The position numbers and the translations under genes are program-made. The notes below the pieces were generated by a model that ran no database searches, had not been told where the DNA came from, and was given only the letters and a program-made list of their open reading frames with translations. A stretch of DNA of 64,000 nucleotides from positions 20,227 through 84,226 of the forward strand of contig JAJTGG010000002.1 of the NCBI GenBank assembly GCA_021299355.1. Reading direction: 5' to 3'. Shown here in pieces: positions 18,201 through 27,701 of the stretch. How positions within the stretch are numbered: the stretch's first letter is position 1; each line of letters starts with the position of its first letter. This DNA comes from Lysobacteraceae bacterium (GTDB lineage Bacteria > Pseudomonadota > Gammaproteobacteria > Xanthomonadales > Xanthomonadaceae).

Positions 18201-18336
18201 CTCCGGCAACATGCGCGATCGATTTCAGCATCGGCAGAAAGCGCCATTGCTTCGGATGTGCGCCGGCTTTCAGCAGTTCTACCATGACAGTATGAAACAC
18301 GGCCAGCTTCACGGCCAGCAAAGCGAACTCAACCAT
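15244..18336 (-). CDS. Large membrane-anchored ankyrin-repeat protein
   Basis: 1030 residues. The N-terminal ~190 contain several hydrophobic helices (for example VEFALLAVKLAVF at the start, then segments near 45-65, 75-90, 125-145 and 150-165), followed by a Pro/Ala linker. From about residue 205 to the end runs a long solenoid of roughly 20 ankyrin repeats with motifs such as GNTPLHHA, GFTPLALA and GFTPLHHAA. The repeats are protein-interaction surfaces, probably cytoplasmic. ATG 18336 lies inside the last codons of ycgL (8-base overlap), indicating coupling. The partner and function are unknown. Confidence 0.9.
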   Translation of the reverse strand: MVEFALLAVKLAVFHTVMVELLKAGAHPKQWRFLPMLKSIAHVAGAWLLLQCGLALLLIWPIQAVQQTQSLLSALALSVAAGVVVLGLQRIWPNWAQWQQDFRQGWPTFEASHPRFAFWRSALAGFVLLLLAIPALLAGAGWAFWLQASSLWVLGYGVLALLWHAVAVNIPLPKTVAPGESIAAEVPASAKSAAPSLDPDIALLQAVHNGQVDAALQALDAGANPHQLPTAGAKDQRSLMMIAGTLSDLRLMRALIGKGVDVNAFHAGLNPLLSATRDSWHGRSEAVTMLLTNGARTDVTDSDGNTPLHHAMRSTDAAVAALLLDAGAGIEAINKEGFTPLALACQAANWRVARYMLERKAKVEPVGAVPVLIAAAGAEDDEIGIRLLHKHKAKVDVRNAAQMTPLMVAAQAGLTEVVSALLELGAQVNAQDDAGISAFMLAAQAGEVEVLKRLQAQPKLSRTAVDAQGRSALAHALAGGRWSAVACIDPAYALPEHLNEAPLPERRSSGGQQLFAVLGSGDTAAADDLLAAGLQPVGSELAEMLLSFCQQDRREIVSWLLGRGANVFGSDAQGRSVYRRLMAGTQNLAGLLGYLMAMPVPISGSGTLAAYLECCLRNDFHRRADEQTALQLLQQGADPFGVVAGASPLVLAVRLGWQRVVDELLARGCDANASDAAGYTAVHHAAHLGRDGMLKPLILAGADPERRARDGQSALGVALLNGNTTSVAWLSWPNWHLPGRRLCGQDVPAAVLAGDADAVKRLLELGLPVNAFDSKRSTALIHACGQGQTAMVRLLLTHGADAGIAAASGVNALWAALSQAHTEVLQELLFAGVDVNQTVAGFPPLHLASALGSTEHTAMLLEYGADVQARDAQSQTALHAASGFLVSEKAKLDSVLLIDSLLRAGTPTDGADKHGQTALHLLCGASLQKLQTLKEGLVLSALERLLQETPAIDALDARGFTPLHHAAARGYSQLAGRLLRAGADRQLRDNLGRSAYDFAVMGGFSETANLLQDRPERVDIASLLIKKDQG

Positions 18337-18598
18337 CGCCGACGCCCCCGGCAACCAAGGGATCCAATACGCTTGGCGGAAACTGCAGGTGGAATCCCTG
18401 CGCATCGAGGTTGGCCCGCAGCACGGCGGCATCAACGCGCGGAAGGCGCTTTTCTGGCGCAAGTTCGAACTCGAGCACGAACTGCCAGGGCTGCAAAGGC
18501 GCGGCGATGGTTTCGGGCAGGGATGCGAAAGCGTCGGCTTTCGGCAAATACAGGTAGGTATCCGGTTTGCGCAGTGATTTGTAGACGAAAACGGGCAT
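18329..18598 (-). CDS. ycgL: YcgL-domain protein
   Basis: 89 residues. The family features are FVYKSLRKPDTYLYL at the N-terminus and GFHLQFPP near the C-terminus, the hallmarks of the YcgL fold found across gammaproteobacteria. The molecular function is not established. It is the first gene of a probable operon with the ankyrin protein, whose start overlaps its end. The ATG at 18598 is about 100 bases from the divergent S9 peptidase start. Confidence 0.92.
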   Translation of the reverse strand: MPVFVYKSLRKPDTYLYLPKADAFASLPETIAAPLQPWQFVLEFELAPEKRLPRVDAAVLRANLDAQGFHLQFPPSVLDPLVAGGVGDG

Positions 18599-18699
18599 AC
18601 GCGGTCCAAGGCCTTTGTCTCATTGTCCTCTACAACGCGCTTTCAGGAAAGCCTTTTATTATTTGGTACGCTATGGGAGTTTTCATCAAGGAATGCCAC

Positions 18700-21039
18700 A
18701 TGTCCGCCCGCCGTCTTTTGTCCCTTTCCGCCCTTGTTTTCAGTACCGCCGTTTGTGCGCAGACGCCGATCACACTCGACCAGGCCATGACCCATCCGGA
18801 TTGGATCGGCACACCGGTCGAACAGGCCTGGTGGTCGGCCGATTCCGGCAGCGTGTACTACCGACAGAAGCTGACCGGCAGCCCGGTGCGCGCCACCTAC
18901 CGCGTGGGCACGGATGGCGCCAGCCAACGCGTTGAGAATACGGGCTGGGCGCAGCTCGACGAAACCCAGCAGAGTTTCGACCGCAGCCGCCAGCGCGCGC
19001 TGTTCGTGCGTCAGGGCGATGTATTCCTGCGCCAGCTCGGCAGCAACAGCCTGACGCAGATTACCAAGAGCGCCGAACCTGAATCCAATCCGGTATTCGG
19101 CAGCGACGGCAGCGTCCTGTTCCAGCGCGGCAACGACTGGTTTGCTGCGCGGAACGGACTGATCGAGCCGGTGCTGCAGCTGAAGACGGAAAACGATCCG
19201 AAGAAAACTCCGCCGACCAGCGCCGCAAGCGCGCATGAGCTCCGGCTAATCGCTACCTTGGCCCGGCAAAAAGCCGAACGCGAGGCCTTGAACAAGGACC
19301 GCGATGACCGCCGTGCCGGTGACGGTAGCGGTGCGATGCCGGCCACCTACCTCGGCAGCAAGCTCGATATCTCCGGCAGCGCGCTGTCGCCGGACGGCCG
19401 CTATGCCCTGGTCACCACTACCGAAAAAGGTGCCGATGAAGGCCAGACCGGCAAGATGCCGAAGTACGTGACCGAAAGCGGCTTCGAGGAATTCGAAAAC
19501 GTACGCACACGGGTCGGCCGCAATATGCCGCTGGCGCAGAAACTCTGGCTGGTCGATGTGCGTACGCAGCGCGTGCGCGAACTCGATTTTTCGGCCCTGT
19601 CCGGCATCGCCACCGATCCACTGGCGGACCTACGCAAGGCCCAGAAACTCGATTCGCTGAAAGGCAACCGGGCGGTGCGCATGGAGACACCGGCGGTATG
19701 GAGCGCCGACGGCACGCAGGTTGCGTTGATGGTGCGCGCCATCGACAACAAGGACCGCTGGCTGGTCGGCGTCGATTTCACCGGCGGCAAACTGACCGTC
19801 CGTCACCGCCTGACCGATCCGGCCTGGATCAACTGGAGCTTCAACGAATTCGGCTTCCTGCCCGACAACCGCTTCTGGTATCTGTCCGAACAGAGCGGCT
19901 ACAGCCATCTGTATGTGGGTGAAGGCAAAGCTGCGAAAATGCTGACCGCCGGCAACTACGAAGCCAGCAGCGTGCAGTGGAATGCCGAGGGCAGCCAGGC
20001 CTACTTCCTGTGCAACCGGCGCTGGCCGGGTGATTACGAGGTCTGCCGCATCAATCGTGACGGTTCCGATCTTCGTGAAATGACCGCGCTTGATGGCGTC
20101 GAGGACTTCAGCCTGTCGCCGGACGGCAAACGTCTGGCCGTGCGCTACTCGGGCAGCTACCTGCCGGTGCAGCTGGCCGTGGTGGATGCCGGCAACGGCG
20201 AGACCCGGAAACTGACCGACACCCGCAGCGCGGAGTTTAAGGCGCGCAACTGGATCGAGCCGGAATACGTGCAGGTGCCGTCCAAACACGGCGCCGGGGT
20301 GATCTGGGCCAAACTGTACCGCCCGAAAAACGCCGAGGCCGGAAAAAAATACCCGATCGCGATGTTCGTGCACGGCGCCGGCTATCTGCAGAACGTAAGC
20401 GCACGTTACCCGGTGTATTTTCGCGAACAGATGTTCCACAACCTGCTGGTGCAACAGGGCTACGTGGTGCTCGACATGGACTACCGCGCCTCGGAAGGTT
20501 ACGGCCGCGACTGGCGGACCGCCATCTACCGGCAGATGGGCCATCCGGAGCTGGAGGATTATCTTGACGGCGTCGATTACATGGTCGCCAATCACCAGGG
20601 CGACCGGGCCAATGTCGGCATTTACGGCGGCAGCTACGGCGGCTTCATGAGCTTCATGGCGCTGTTCCGTGCCCCGGAGGCTTTCAAGGCCGGTGCCGCG
20701 CTGCGTCCGGTTACCGACTGGACATCGTATAACCATGAATACACTTCCAACATTTTGAACACGCCGGAGCTCGACCCTGAAGCCTATAAGAAGTCCTCAC
20801 CGATTGAGTATGTCGAAAACCTGAAAGGCGCGTTGCTGATCAGCCACGGCATGATGGACGACAACGTGTTCTATCAGGATTCGGTGCGGCTGTCGCAGCG
20901 TCTGATCGAAATGAAAAAGCATAACTGGACGATGGCCTCCTATCCGCTGGAACGCCACGGCTACGTGCAGCCGGAAAGCTGGTACGACCAGTACCGGCGG
21001 ATCTATGAGCTGTTCGAAGCCAATCTGAAAGCGAAATGA
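18700..21039 (+). CDS. Exported S9 family prolyl oligopeptidase / DPP IV-like peptidase
   Basis: 779 residues. ATG 18700 is preceded by AAGGAA and begins a signal peptide cleaved after VCA (residue 20). Residues ~30-490 are a WD/propeller-like region. The C-terminal alpha/beta-hydrolase has the nucleophile in GGSYGG (Ser645), Asp721 in HGMMDDNV and His753 in ERHGY. It hydrolyses oligopeptides, often after Pro or Ala, in the periplasm or on the surface, fitting a proteolytic lifestyle with the M61 peptidase and DUF885 protein of this window. It ends at a terminator shared with the convergent chorismatase. Confidence 0.93.
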   Translation: MSARRLLSLSALVFSTAVCAQTPITLDQAMTHPDWIGTPVEQAWWSADSGSVYYRQKLTGSPVRATYRVGTDGASQRVENTGWAQLDETQQSFDRSRQRALFVRQGDVFLRQLGSNSLTQITKSAEPESNPVFGSDGSVLFQRGNDWFAARNGLIEPVLQLKTENDPKKTPPTSAASAHELRLIATLARQKAEREALNKDRDDRRAGDGSGAMPATYLGSKLDISGSALSPDGRYALVTTTEKGADEGQTGKMPKYVTESGFEEFENVRTRVGRNMPLAQKLWLVDVRTQRVRELDFSALSGIATDPLADLRKAQKLDSLKGNRAVRMETPAVWSADGTQVALMVRAIDNKDRWLVGVDFTGGKLTVRHRLTDPAWINWSFNEFGFLPDNRFWYLSEQSGYSHLYVGEGKAAKMLTAGNYEASSVQWNAEGSQAYFLCNRRWPGDYEVCRINRDGSDLREMTALDGVEDFSLSPDGKRLAVRYSGSYLPVQLAVVDAGNGETRKLTDTRSAEFKARNWIEPEYVQVPSKHGAGVIWAKLYRPKNAEAGKKYPIAMFVHGAGYLQNVSARYPVYFREQMFHNLLVQQGYVVLDMDYRASEGYGRDWRTAIYRQMGHPELEDYLDGVDYMVANHQGDRANVGIYGGSYGGFMSFMALFRAPEAFKAGAALRPVTDWTSYNHEYTSNILNTPELDPEAYKKSSPIEYVENLKGALLISHGMMDDNVFYQDSVRLSQRLIEMKKHNWTMASYPLERHGYVQPESWYDQYRRIYELFEANLKAK

Positions 21040-21040
21040 G

Positions 21041-21067
21041 AAGAGGCGCCGCAAGGCGCCTTTTCTT
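21041..21067. terminator. Rho-independent terminator between S9 peptidase and chorismatase
   Basis: GGCGCC-GCAA-GGCGCC with flanking AAGA and TTTTCTTT lies just after the S9 stop codon. The T-rich side serves the plus strand best. The minus strand has only a short A-run, so bidirectional use is less certain. Confidence 0.85.
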
Positions 21068-21086
21068 TATGTCCAGGTAACCGGCT

Positions 21087-22959
<1,873 letters not shown>

Positions 22960-22973
22960 AGTGAAGGCCTAGC

Positions 22974-23378
<405 letters not shown>

Positions 23379-23473
23379 TTATAGGAAAATAACTTGGCGT
23401 TTCGCCAGAAAGGATGACAGACCCGCCCCGGGCCGGCCGGCACACTGAGCGAAACCCATACGGAGCACCACCC

Positions 23474-23737
23474 ATGATCGATCTCGCCGCCATTGATGAT
23501 TTGGCCCGCCGCCTCAGCAACCTGGTGCCGCCCGGCATGCAACAGGCCCGTGAAGACCTTGAACAGAACATCAAAGCCACGTTGCAGATGAGTCTATCCA
23601 AGCTCGATCTGGTCACCCGCGAGGAATTCGACGTGCAGCGTGCGGTGCTGTTGCGCACCCGCGAAAAGATGGACGCGCTGGAACGCACCATCGAACAACT
23701 GGAAGCCCGTCTGCGTTCGCAGGACGCCGACAAATAA
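23474..23737 (+). CDS. ubiK: Ubiquinone biosynthesis accessory factor UbiK (YqiC family)
   Basis: 87 residues. It has an N-terminal amphipathic part (IDLAAIDDLARRLSNLVP) and a C-terminal coiled coil with VTREEFDVQRAVLLRTREKM, the YqiC/UbiK signature. UbiK binds UbiJ and lipids and helps the late ubiquinone hydroxylation complex. ATG 23474 has GGAG eight bases upstream. It precedes the ComM-like gene by 21 bases, the usual neighbourhood in gammaproteobacteria. Confidence 0.93.
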   Translation: MIDLAAIDDLARRLSNLVPPGMQQAREDLEQNIKATLQMSLSKLDLVTREEFDVQRAVLLRTREKMDALERTIEQLEARLRSQDADK

Positions 23738-23758
23738 TCCATCCCCACGGGGTTTCCC

Positions 23759-25282
23759 ATGTCTCTTGCACTGGTCCACAGCCGGGCTAAATCCGGCGTG
23801 CAGGCCCCGGCTGTGCGCGTTGAGGTGTATCTCGCCGCCGGCTTGCCTGTCCTCAATATGGTCGGTCTGCCGGAAGCGGCGGTGCGCGAAAGCCGCGACC
23901 GTGTGCGCGCCGCCATCTCCTGCGCGCAGTTGGAGTTTCCCAATCGGCGCATCACGGTCAATCTGGCGCCGGCCGATCTGCCCAAAGACGGCGGCCGTTT
24001 CGATCTGCCGCTTGCGCTCGGCATTCTGGCGGCCAACGGCGCCATCGATCCGCAGGCGCTGAACGACTATGAATTCATCGGCGAGCTGGCACTGACCGGC
24101 GAACTGCGTGCCATTGATGGCGTATTGCCGGCCGCTCTCGCGGCCAAACAAGCCGGACGCCGGATGATCGTGCCGCTCGGCAATGCCGCTGAAGCCGGGC
24201 TGGCGCGCGGGGAACACCTGTATACCGCCCGCACGCTGATGGAGGTAGTGCATCATCTGCGTGGCGAGCGACCGTTGCCGAAAGCAGCCGGTGCTTTCGA
24301 TTTCATCGACGCCCCGATGCCGGACATGGCCGATGTCCGAGGTCAGCACAGCGCACGTCGGGCCATGGAGATCGCGGCGGCCGGTGGCCACCATATGCTT
24401 TTGATCGGCTCGCCCGGCTGCGGCAAAACCCTGTTGGCTTCGCGCCTGCCGGGCATTCTGCCGCCGGCCTCGGATGAAGAGGCCATCGAAAGCGCGGCCA
24501 TCGCCTCGGTGTCCGGCAAAGGCCTCGATCTGACCCGCTTCCGGCAACGCCCGTTCCGCAGCCCGCACCACACATCGAGTGCGGTTGCACTGGCCGGTGG
24601 CGGCACCCAGCCCAAACCTGGCGAAATCTCGCTGGCGCATCAAGGGGTGCTGTTTCTCGATGAATTGGCCGAATGGGACCGCAAAAGCCTGGAAGTGTTG
24701 CGGCAGCCCCTGGAATCGGGCACGGTCAGCATTTCACGCGCCGCCACCAGCGCGGAATTTCCGGCCCGCTTCCAGTTGGTGGCGGCGATGAACCCATGCC
24801 CTTGCGGCTGGTTCGGCGACAGCTCGGGCCGTTGTCGCTGCAACCCGGATGCTATCGAACGCTACCGCGGGAAGCTTTCCGGCCCCCTGTTGGACCGCAT
24901 CGACATTCACTTGGCGATGACGCGTCTGAGCCATGAAGAGCTGCATCTGAACGCGCCCTTGGGTGAGCCCAGTTCCGTCATCCGTCAGCGAGTGATTGCG
25001 GCCCGCGCTCTGCAGATGCAACGCAGCGGCGTCAGCAATGCCCATCTGTCCCAGGCCGATCTGAAAACACACTGCCAACTGAATTCAGGTAATCAGGAAC
25101 TGCTCGACAAAGCCATGAATTCACTCCAGCTGTCGGCACGGGCCACCTATCGGATTCTGCGTGTGGCCCGCACCATTGCCGATCTGGCGGCCAGCCCGAC
25201 CATTGGCACCCCGCACCTGGCCGAGGCCATTCAATACCGGCAACTCGACCGTGCCTTGAGCGTTCCAAAACGCCGTTCGTGA
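23759..25282 (+). CDS. comM: YifB/ComM-family Mg-chelatase-like AAA+ ATPase
   Basis: 507 residues: an N-terminal Lon-like S5 fold domain (1-170), AAA+ core with Walker A GSPGCGKT (about 218-225), Walker B LFLDELAEW, and a C-terminal Mg_chelatase_C region. A Cys-rich element, CPCGWFGDSSGRCRCNPD, sits in the core. In competent bacteria ComM is a hexameric helicase promoting branch migration during transformation. The gene is also common in species not known to be competent. Confidence 0.95.
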   Translation: MSLALVHSRAKSGVQAPAVRVEVYLAAGLPVLNMVGLPEAAVRESRDRVRAAISCAQLEFPNRRITVNLAPADLPKDGGRFDLPLALGILAANGAIDPQALNDYEFIGELALTGELRAIDGVLPAALAAKQAGRRMIVPLGNAAEAGLARGEHLYTARTLMEVVHHLRGERPLPKAAGAFDFIDAPMPDMADVRGQHSARRAMEIAAAGGHHMLLIGSPGCGKTLLASRLPGILPPASDEEAIESAAIASVSGKGLDLTRFRQRPFRSPHHTSSAVALAGGGTQPKPGEISLAHQGVLFLDELAEWDRKSLEVLRQPLESGTVSISRAATSAEFPARFQLVAAMNPCPCGWFGDSSGRCRCNPDAIERYRGKLSGPLLDRIDIHLAMTRLSHEELHLNAPLGEPSSVIRQRVIAARALQMQRSGVSNAHLSQADLKTHCQLNSGNQELLDKAMNSLQLSARATYRILRVARTIADLAASPTIGTPHLAEAIQYRQLDRALSVPKRRS

Positions 25283-25325
25283 CTCATGGGCTGGCAATTC
25301 CCTTTCATATGGCTAAAATGACACC

Positions 25326-25670
25326 ATGAATAAGAATCATTCTCCCTTTGCGGTCGATGCCATGGTGGCACAGTCGGAAGCCGCCGCCGAACTGTTGAAG
25401 GCCATCGCCAACGCGCAACGGCTGCGCATCCTGTGCATGCTGATCGAGGGCGAGATGAATGTGTCACAGCTGAACCAGCGCTTGTCTCTCAGCCAATCCG
25501 CGTTGTCGCAGCATCTGGCGGTGCTGCGTGAAAAAAATCTGGTCAGTTTCCGGAAAAATGCGCAAACTGTCATCTACCGCGTTGCCGAAGGGCCGGCCAC
25601 CGCCATTATCCAGACCCTTCACGACACGTATTGTCCCGCCCATATAAACACCGCGCGCGGCCATACGTGA
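25326..25670 (+). CDS. ArsR-family repressor, BigR/SqrR-like persulfide sensor
   Basis: 114 residues with a winged HTH (NVSQLNQRLSLSQSALSQHL). Two Cys residues, Cys37 (RILCMLIEGE) and Cys103 (HDTYCPAH), are 66 residues apart. This is the spacing of the Cys pair in BigR/SqrR, which forms a polysulfide bridge when sulfide is oxidised and then releases DNA. It is followed after 29 bases by a rhodanese and then a GFA-family gene, fitting a sulfur-detoxification operon. A -10-like TAAAAT lies at 25313-25318. Assignment to BigR/SqrR rather than a metal-sensing ArsR rests on the Cys pair and neighbours. Confidence 0.85.
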   Translation: MNKNHSPFAVDAMVAQSEAAAELLKAIANAQRLRILCMLIEGEMNVSQLNQRLSLSQSALSQHLAVLREKNLVSFRKNAQTVIYRVAEGPATAIIQTLHDTYCPAHINTARGHT

Positions 25671-25699
25671 TACCGAAATTTCTCAAAAGGATGTTCGCC

Positions 25700-26014
25700 A
25701 TGCCCCTATCCGTGCCGGTGAAAGAAGCCGCTGAACGTCATCAGAATGGCGCCACGCTGGTCGATGTGCGGGAGACCGATGAGTTCGAAGCGGTGTCGGC
25801 GCCCGGCGCGATCAACGTACCGCTGTCGCTGATCCAAAAGCATGGCAAAAAAGCGTTTACCAAAGCCGGTGTGGACCCTGAAACGGATGGCCTGCTCGTT
25901 ATCTGCCGCAGTGGCGGCCGAAGCGCAATGGCCTGCCAGCTCATCGGCGCACAGGCCATCAATGTCGAAGGCGGTATGCTGGCCTGGGTCACTGCCGGGC
26001 TGCCGACCTCCTGA
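25700..26014 (+). CDS. Single-domain rhodanese (sulfurtransferase)
   Basis: 104 residues with one rhodanese domain: LVDVRETDEFE near residue 20 and the active loop CRSGGRS with catalytic Cys69. ATG 25700 is preferred because AAAAGGA lies eight bases upstream; an ATG at 25691 overlaps that site. It transfers sulfane sulfur between donors such as glutathione persulfide and acceptors. It is controlled presumably by the upstream ArsR-type regulator and overlaps the GFA gene start by one base (TGATG). Confidence 0.92.
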   Translation: MPLSVPVKEAAERHQNGATLVDVRETDEFEAVSAPGAINVPLSLIQKHGKKAFTKAGVDPETDGLLVICRSGGRSAMACQLIGAQAINVEGGMLAWVTAGLPTS

Positions 26015-26409
26015 TGACGCACGTGCACGGCACGTGTCTTTGCGGCGCATTGACGTTTACCGCCGCGTTGCCCACGTTGTGGGTTGCACACTGCCACTGC
26101 ACGCTGTGCCAGAAAAATGCCGGTGCCGCATTCGTCACATGGGCCGGATTTTCCGAAGCGGATGTCACCATAGGCGATGATGCTGACGCATTGCGCTGGT
26201 ACAGCGCTACGGAAAACGCTTACCGCGGCTTCTGCGAAAACTGCGGATCGACGGTATTCTTCAAATCGGCACGTTGGCCTGGCGAACTGCACATCACAGC
26301 AGTGAATTTCACCGAGGCGCTAGACCGTGAACCACAAGCGCATGTGAACTGGGAAACGCACCAGCCTTGGCTGCATTTCAACGACGGCCTACCTCGTCAG
26401 CCGACATGA
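26014..26409 (+). CDS. GFA / CENP-V family zinc protein
   Basis: 131 residues. Zinc-binding Cys residues occur in CLCG, HCHCTLC and ENCGST, the arrangement of the glutathione-dependent formaldehyde-activating enzyme (GFA) fold. The family binds Zn and often acts on glutathione adducts. Its place behind a rhodanese and a BigR-like sensor suggests a role with glutathione persulfide or a related thiol adduct (inference). It is translationally coupled to the rhodanese. The operon ends at the terminator 26409-26440. Confidence 0.88.
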   Translation: MTHVHGTCLCGALTFTAALPTLWVAHCHCTLCQKNAGAAFVTWAGFSEADVTIGDDADALRWYSATENAYRGFCENCGSTVFFKSARWPGELHITAVNFTEALDREPQAHVNWETHQPWLHFNDGLPRQPT

Positions 26410-26440
26410 AAAAAGGGATGGCCGGAGCCATCTCTTTTTT
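26409..26440 (+). terminator. Rho-independent terminator of the regulator-rhodanese-GFA operon
   Basis: GGGATGGC (26415-26422), loop CGGA, GCCATCTC (26427-26434; one G-U pair), then six T. Six A on the left side allow pairing with the T-run or weak bidirectional use. Confidence 0.9.
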
Positions 26441-26461
26441 AGGCCAAGCAAAAAGACTTTT

Positions 26462-26613
26462 TTAAGCATCGACTTGCGCGGCCGGGCTCGAATGCGGCAT
26501 GCAGATTCCCCGTAGAAGCTCCAGCGCATCCTCGTCCAAAAGCACCCGGGCTGCCGATTCGGGCTCAACCTGGATCTAAAGGCGGGTCAGAGGCTGTTTC
26601 TGGGCGAGGTCAT
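26462..26613 (-). pseudogene. Possible remnant of a small gene divergent from the LysR gene
   Basis: An ATG at 26613 with GGAGACC upstream opens a frame that stops after eight codons. A second frame, reachable by a frameshift near the start and interrupted by one TAG (26576-26578), runs coding-like to a TAA at 26462 and reads VEPESAARVLLDEDALELL. This looks like a small gene lost by frameshift and nonsense change, but the length is too short to be sure. The rest of 26441-26723 holds no intact gene. It contains the AT-rich promoter region of the LysR gene. Confidence 0.3.
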
Positions 26614-26654
26614 GGCGGTCTCCTTTGCCAAGACCGTAGATCTCGAATTAATAT

Positions 26655-26683
26655 TTGACAAATTAAATATATTAAAGAATAAT
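26655..26683 (+). promoter_or_regulatory. Strong sigma-70-like promoter of the LysR gene
   Basis: A perfect TTGACA -35 (26655-26660), 17-base spacer and AATAAT -10 (26678-26683, five of six), 40 bases before the LysR ATG. The surrounding 26641-26715 is strikingly AT-rich compared with the rest of the window and could hold LysR-type operator sites. Confidence 0.75.
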
Positions 26684-26723
26684 ATTAACAATTGTTATAG
26701 ATATAGGAATAACGGGGAAAATC

Positions 26724-27698
26724 ATGACAAAAGCACCGAAGAAAAAAGCCCAGCCGCGGTTTTATTACAAGGGTGACCGCCTGAAACCCCTGCGCGCCTT
26801 TTGCCAAACCGCCCGCCTGGGCTCGGTGTCGCGGGCGGCCGAGTCCCTGTTTCTCAGCCAACCGGCGGTGACCTTGCAGCTGCAGGCCCTGGAGCGCGAA
26901 TTCGGCACCCGCCTATTCGAACGCTTTGGCCGGCGCTGGACCCTGACCCAGGAGGGAGCCGCCTTGTACGATCTGGCCCGCCCCTTGGTGGAAGGGCTGG
27001 ACCGCATTGACAAGGACTTCCAAGAAAAGGTCGGTAATCAGGAAACGGCGGAGCTGCACATCGCCGCCGGGAGTTCGACGATTTTGTATCTTCTTCCTGA
27101 AATTGTGTCTAAATTCCGCGAAAACCACCCTAAAGTACAGTTATTTCTGCATAACGTGACAGGGCAGGACGGCCTCGGCCTGCTCCGCAATGACGGTTGC
27201 GATCTGGCGGTGGGTTCGGTGCTGGATGTGCCGGGCGATTTGGTCTACAACCCGGCCTACAGCTTCGACCCGATGCTGATCATGGCCAAAGACCATCCTT
27301 TGGCCAAAAAAGACAGTATCAAACTGGCCGATCTGTCGCCCTTCGGCTTGATTCTGCCGCCGAAACGCCTGAGCACCTGGCGGCTGGTGGATCTGGTGTT
27401 CCAGAAAAACCGGGTGCCCTACACCGTCGCCTTGGAAGTGGGCGGCTGGGAGGTGATCAAACAATACGTGGCCATGGGTCTGGGCATCTCAATTGTCACC
27501 GGCATCTGCTTGAATGCGCAAGATCAGGAACGTTTGGTGGCGCGCAACATGAAGGAATATTTTCCCTCGCGCAGTTATGGCGTGGTGATGCGTAAAGGCA
27601 AACTGCAGTCGCCGGCGGCACAGGCTTTTGCGGAGCTGGTCAAACCGGGCACGATTCCGTCATGCGGCCATTTCGAAAACGGCCACTCGGAACGCTGA
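26724..27698 (+). CDS. LysR-family transcriptional regulator
   Basis: 324 residues. Winged HTH at about 20-80 (AFCQTARLGSVSRAAESLFLSQPAVTLQ is the helix-turn-helix region, split here over two helices), linker helix, then a periplasmic-binding-like effector domain starting LHIAAGSSTILYLLPEI. The effector domain resembles the CysB/Cbl subgroup in outline (inference). LysR regulators usually control a divergent gene; here the divergent position holds only what may be a decayed small gene, so the target has probably moved or been lost. ATG 26724 follows GGGGAAAA. Confidence 0.92.
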   Translation: MTKAPKKKAQPRFYYKGDRLKPLRAFCQTARLGSVSRAAESLFLSQPAVTLQLQALEREFGTRLFERFGRRWTLTQEGAALYDLARPLVEGLDRIDKDFQEKVGNQETAELHIAAGSSTILYLLPEIVSKFRENHPKVQLFLHNVTGQDGLGLLRNDGCDLAVGSVLDVPGDLVYNPAYSFDPMLIMAKDHPLAKKDSIKLADLSPFGLILPPKRLSTWRLVDLVFQKNRVPYTVALEVGGWEVIKQYVAMGLGISIVTGICLNAQDQERLVARNMKEYFPSRSYGVVMRKGKLQSPAAQAFAELVKPGTIPSCGHFENGHSER

Positions 27699-27701
27699 GG
27701 C

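Noticed and set aside
19630-20736. Minus-strand 368-codon frame opposite the S9 peptidase
   Set aside because: Antisense to catalytic-domain codons; no ribosome-binding site and low-complexity His/Val composition.
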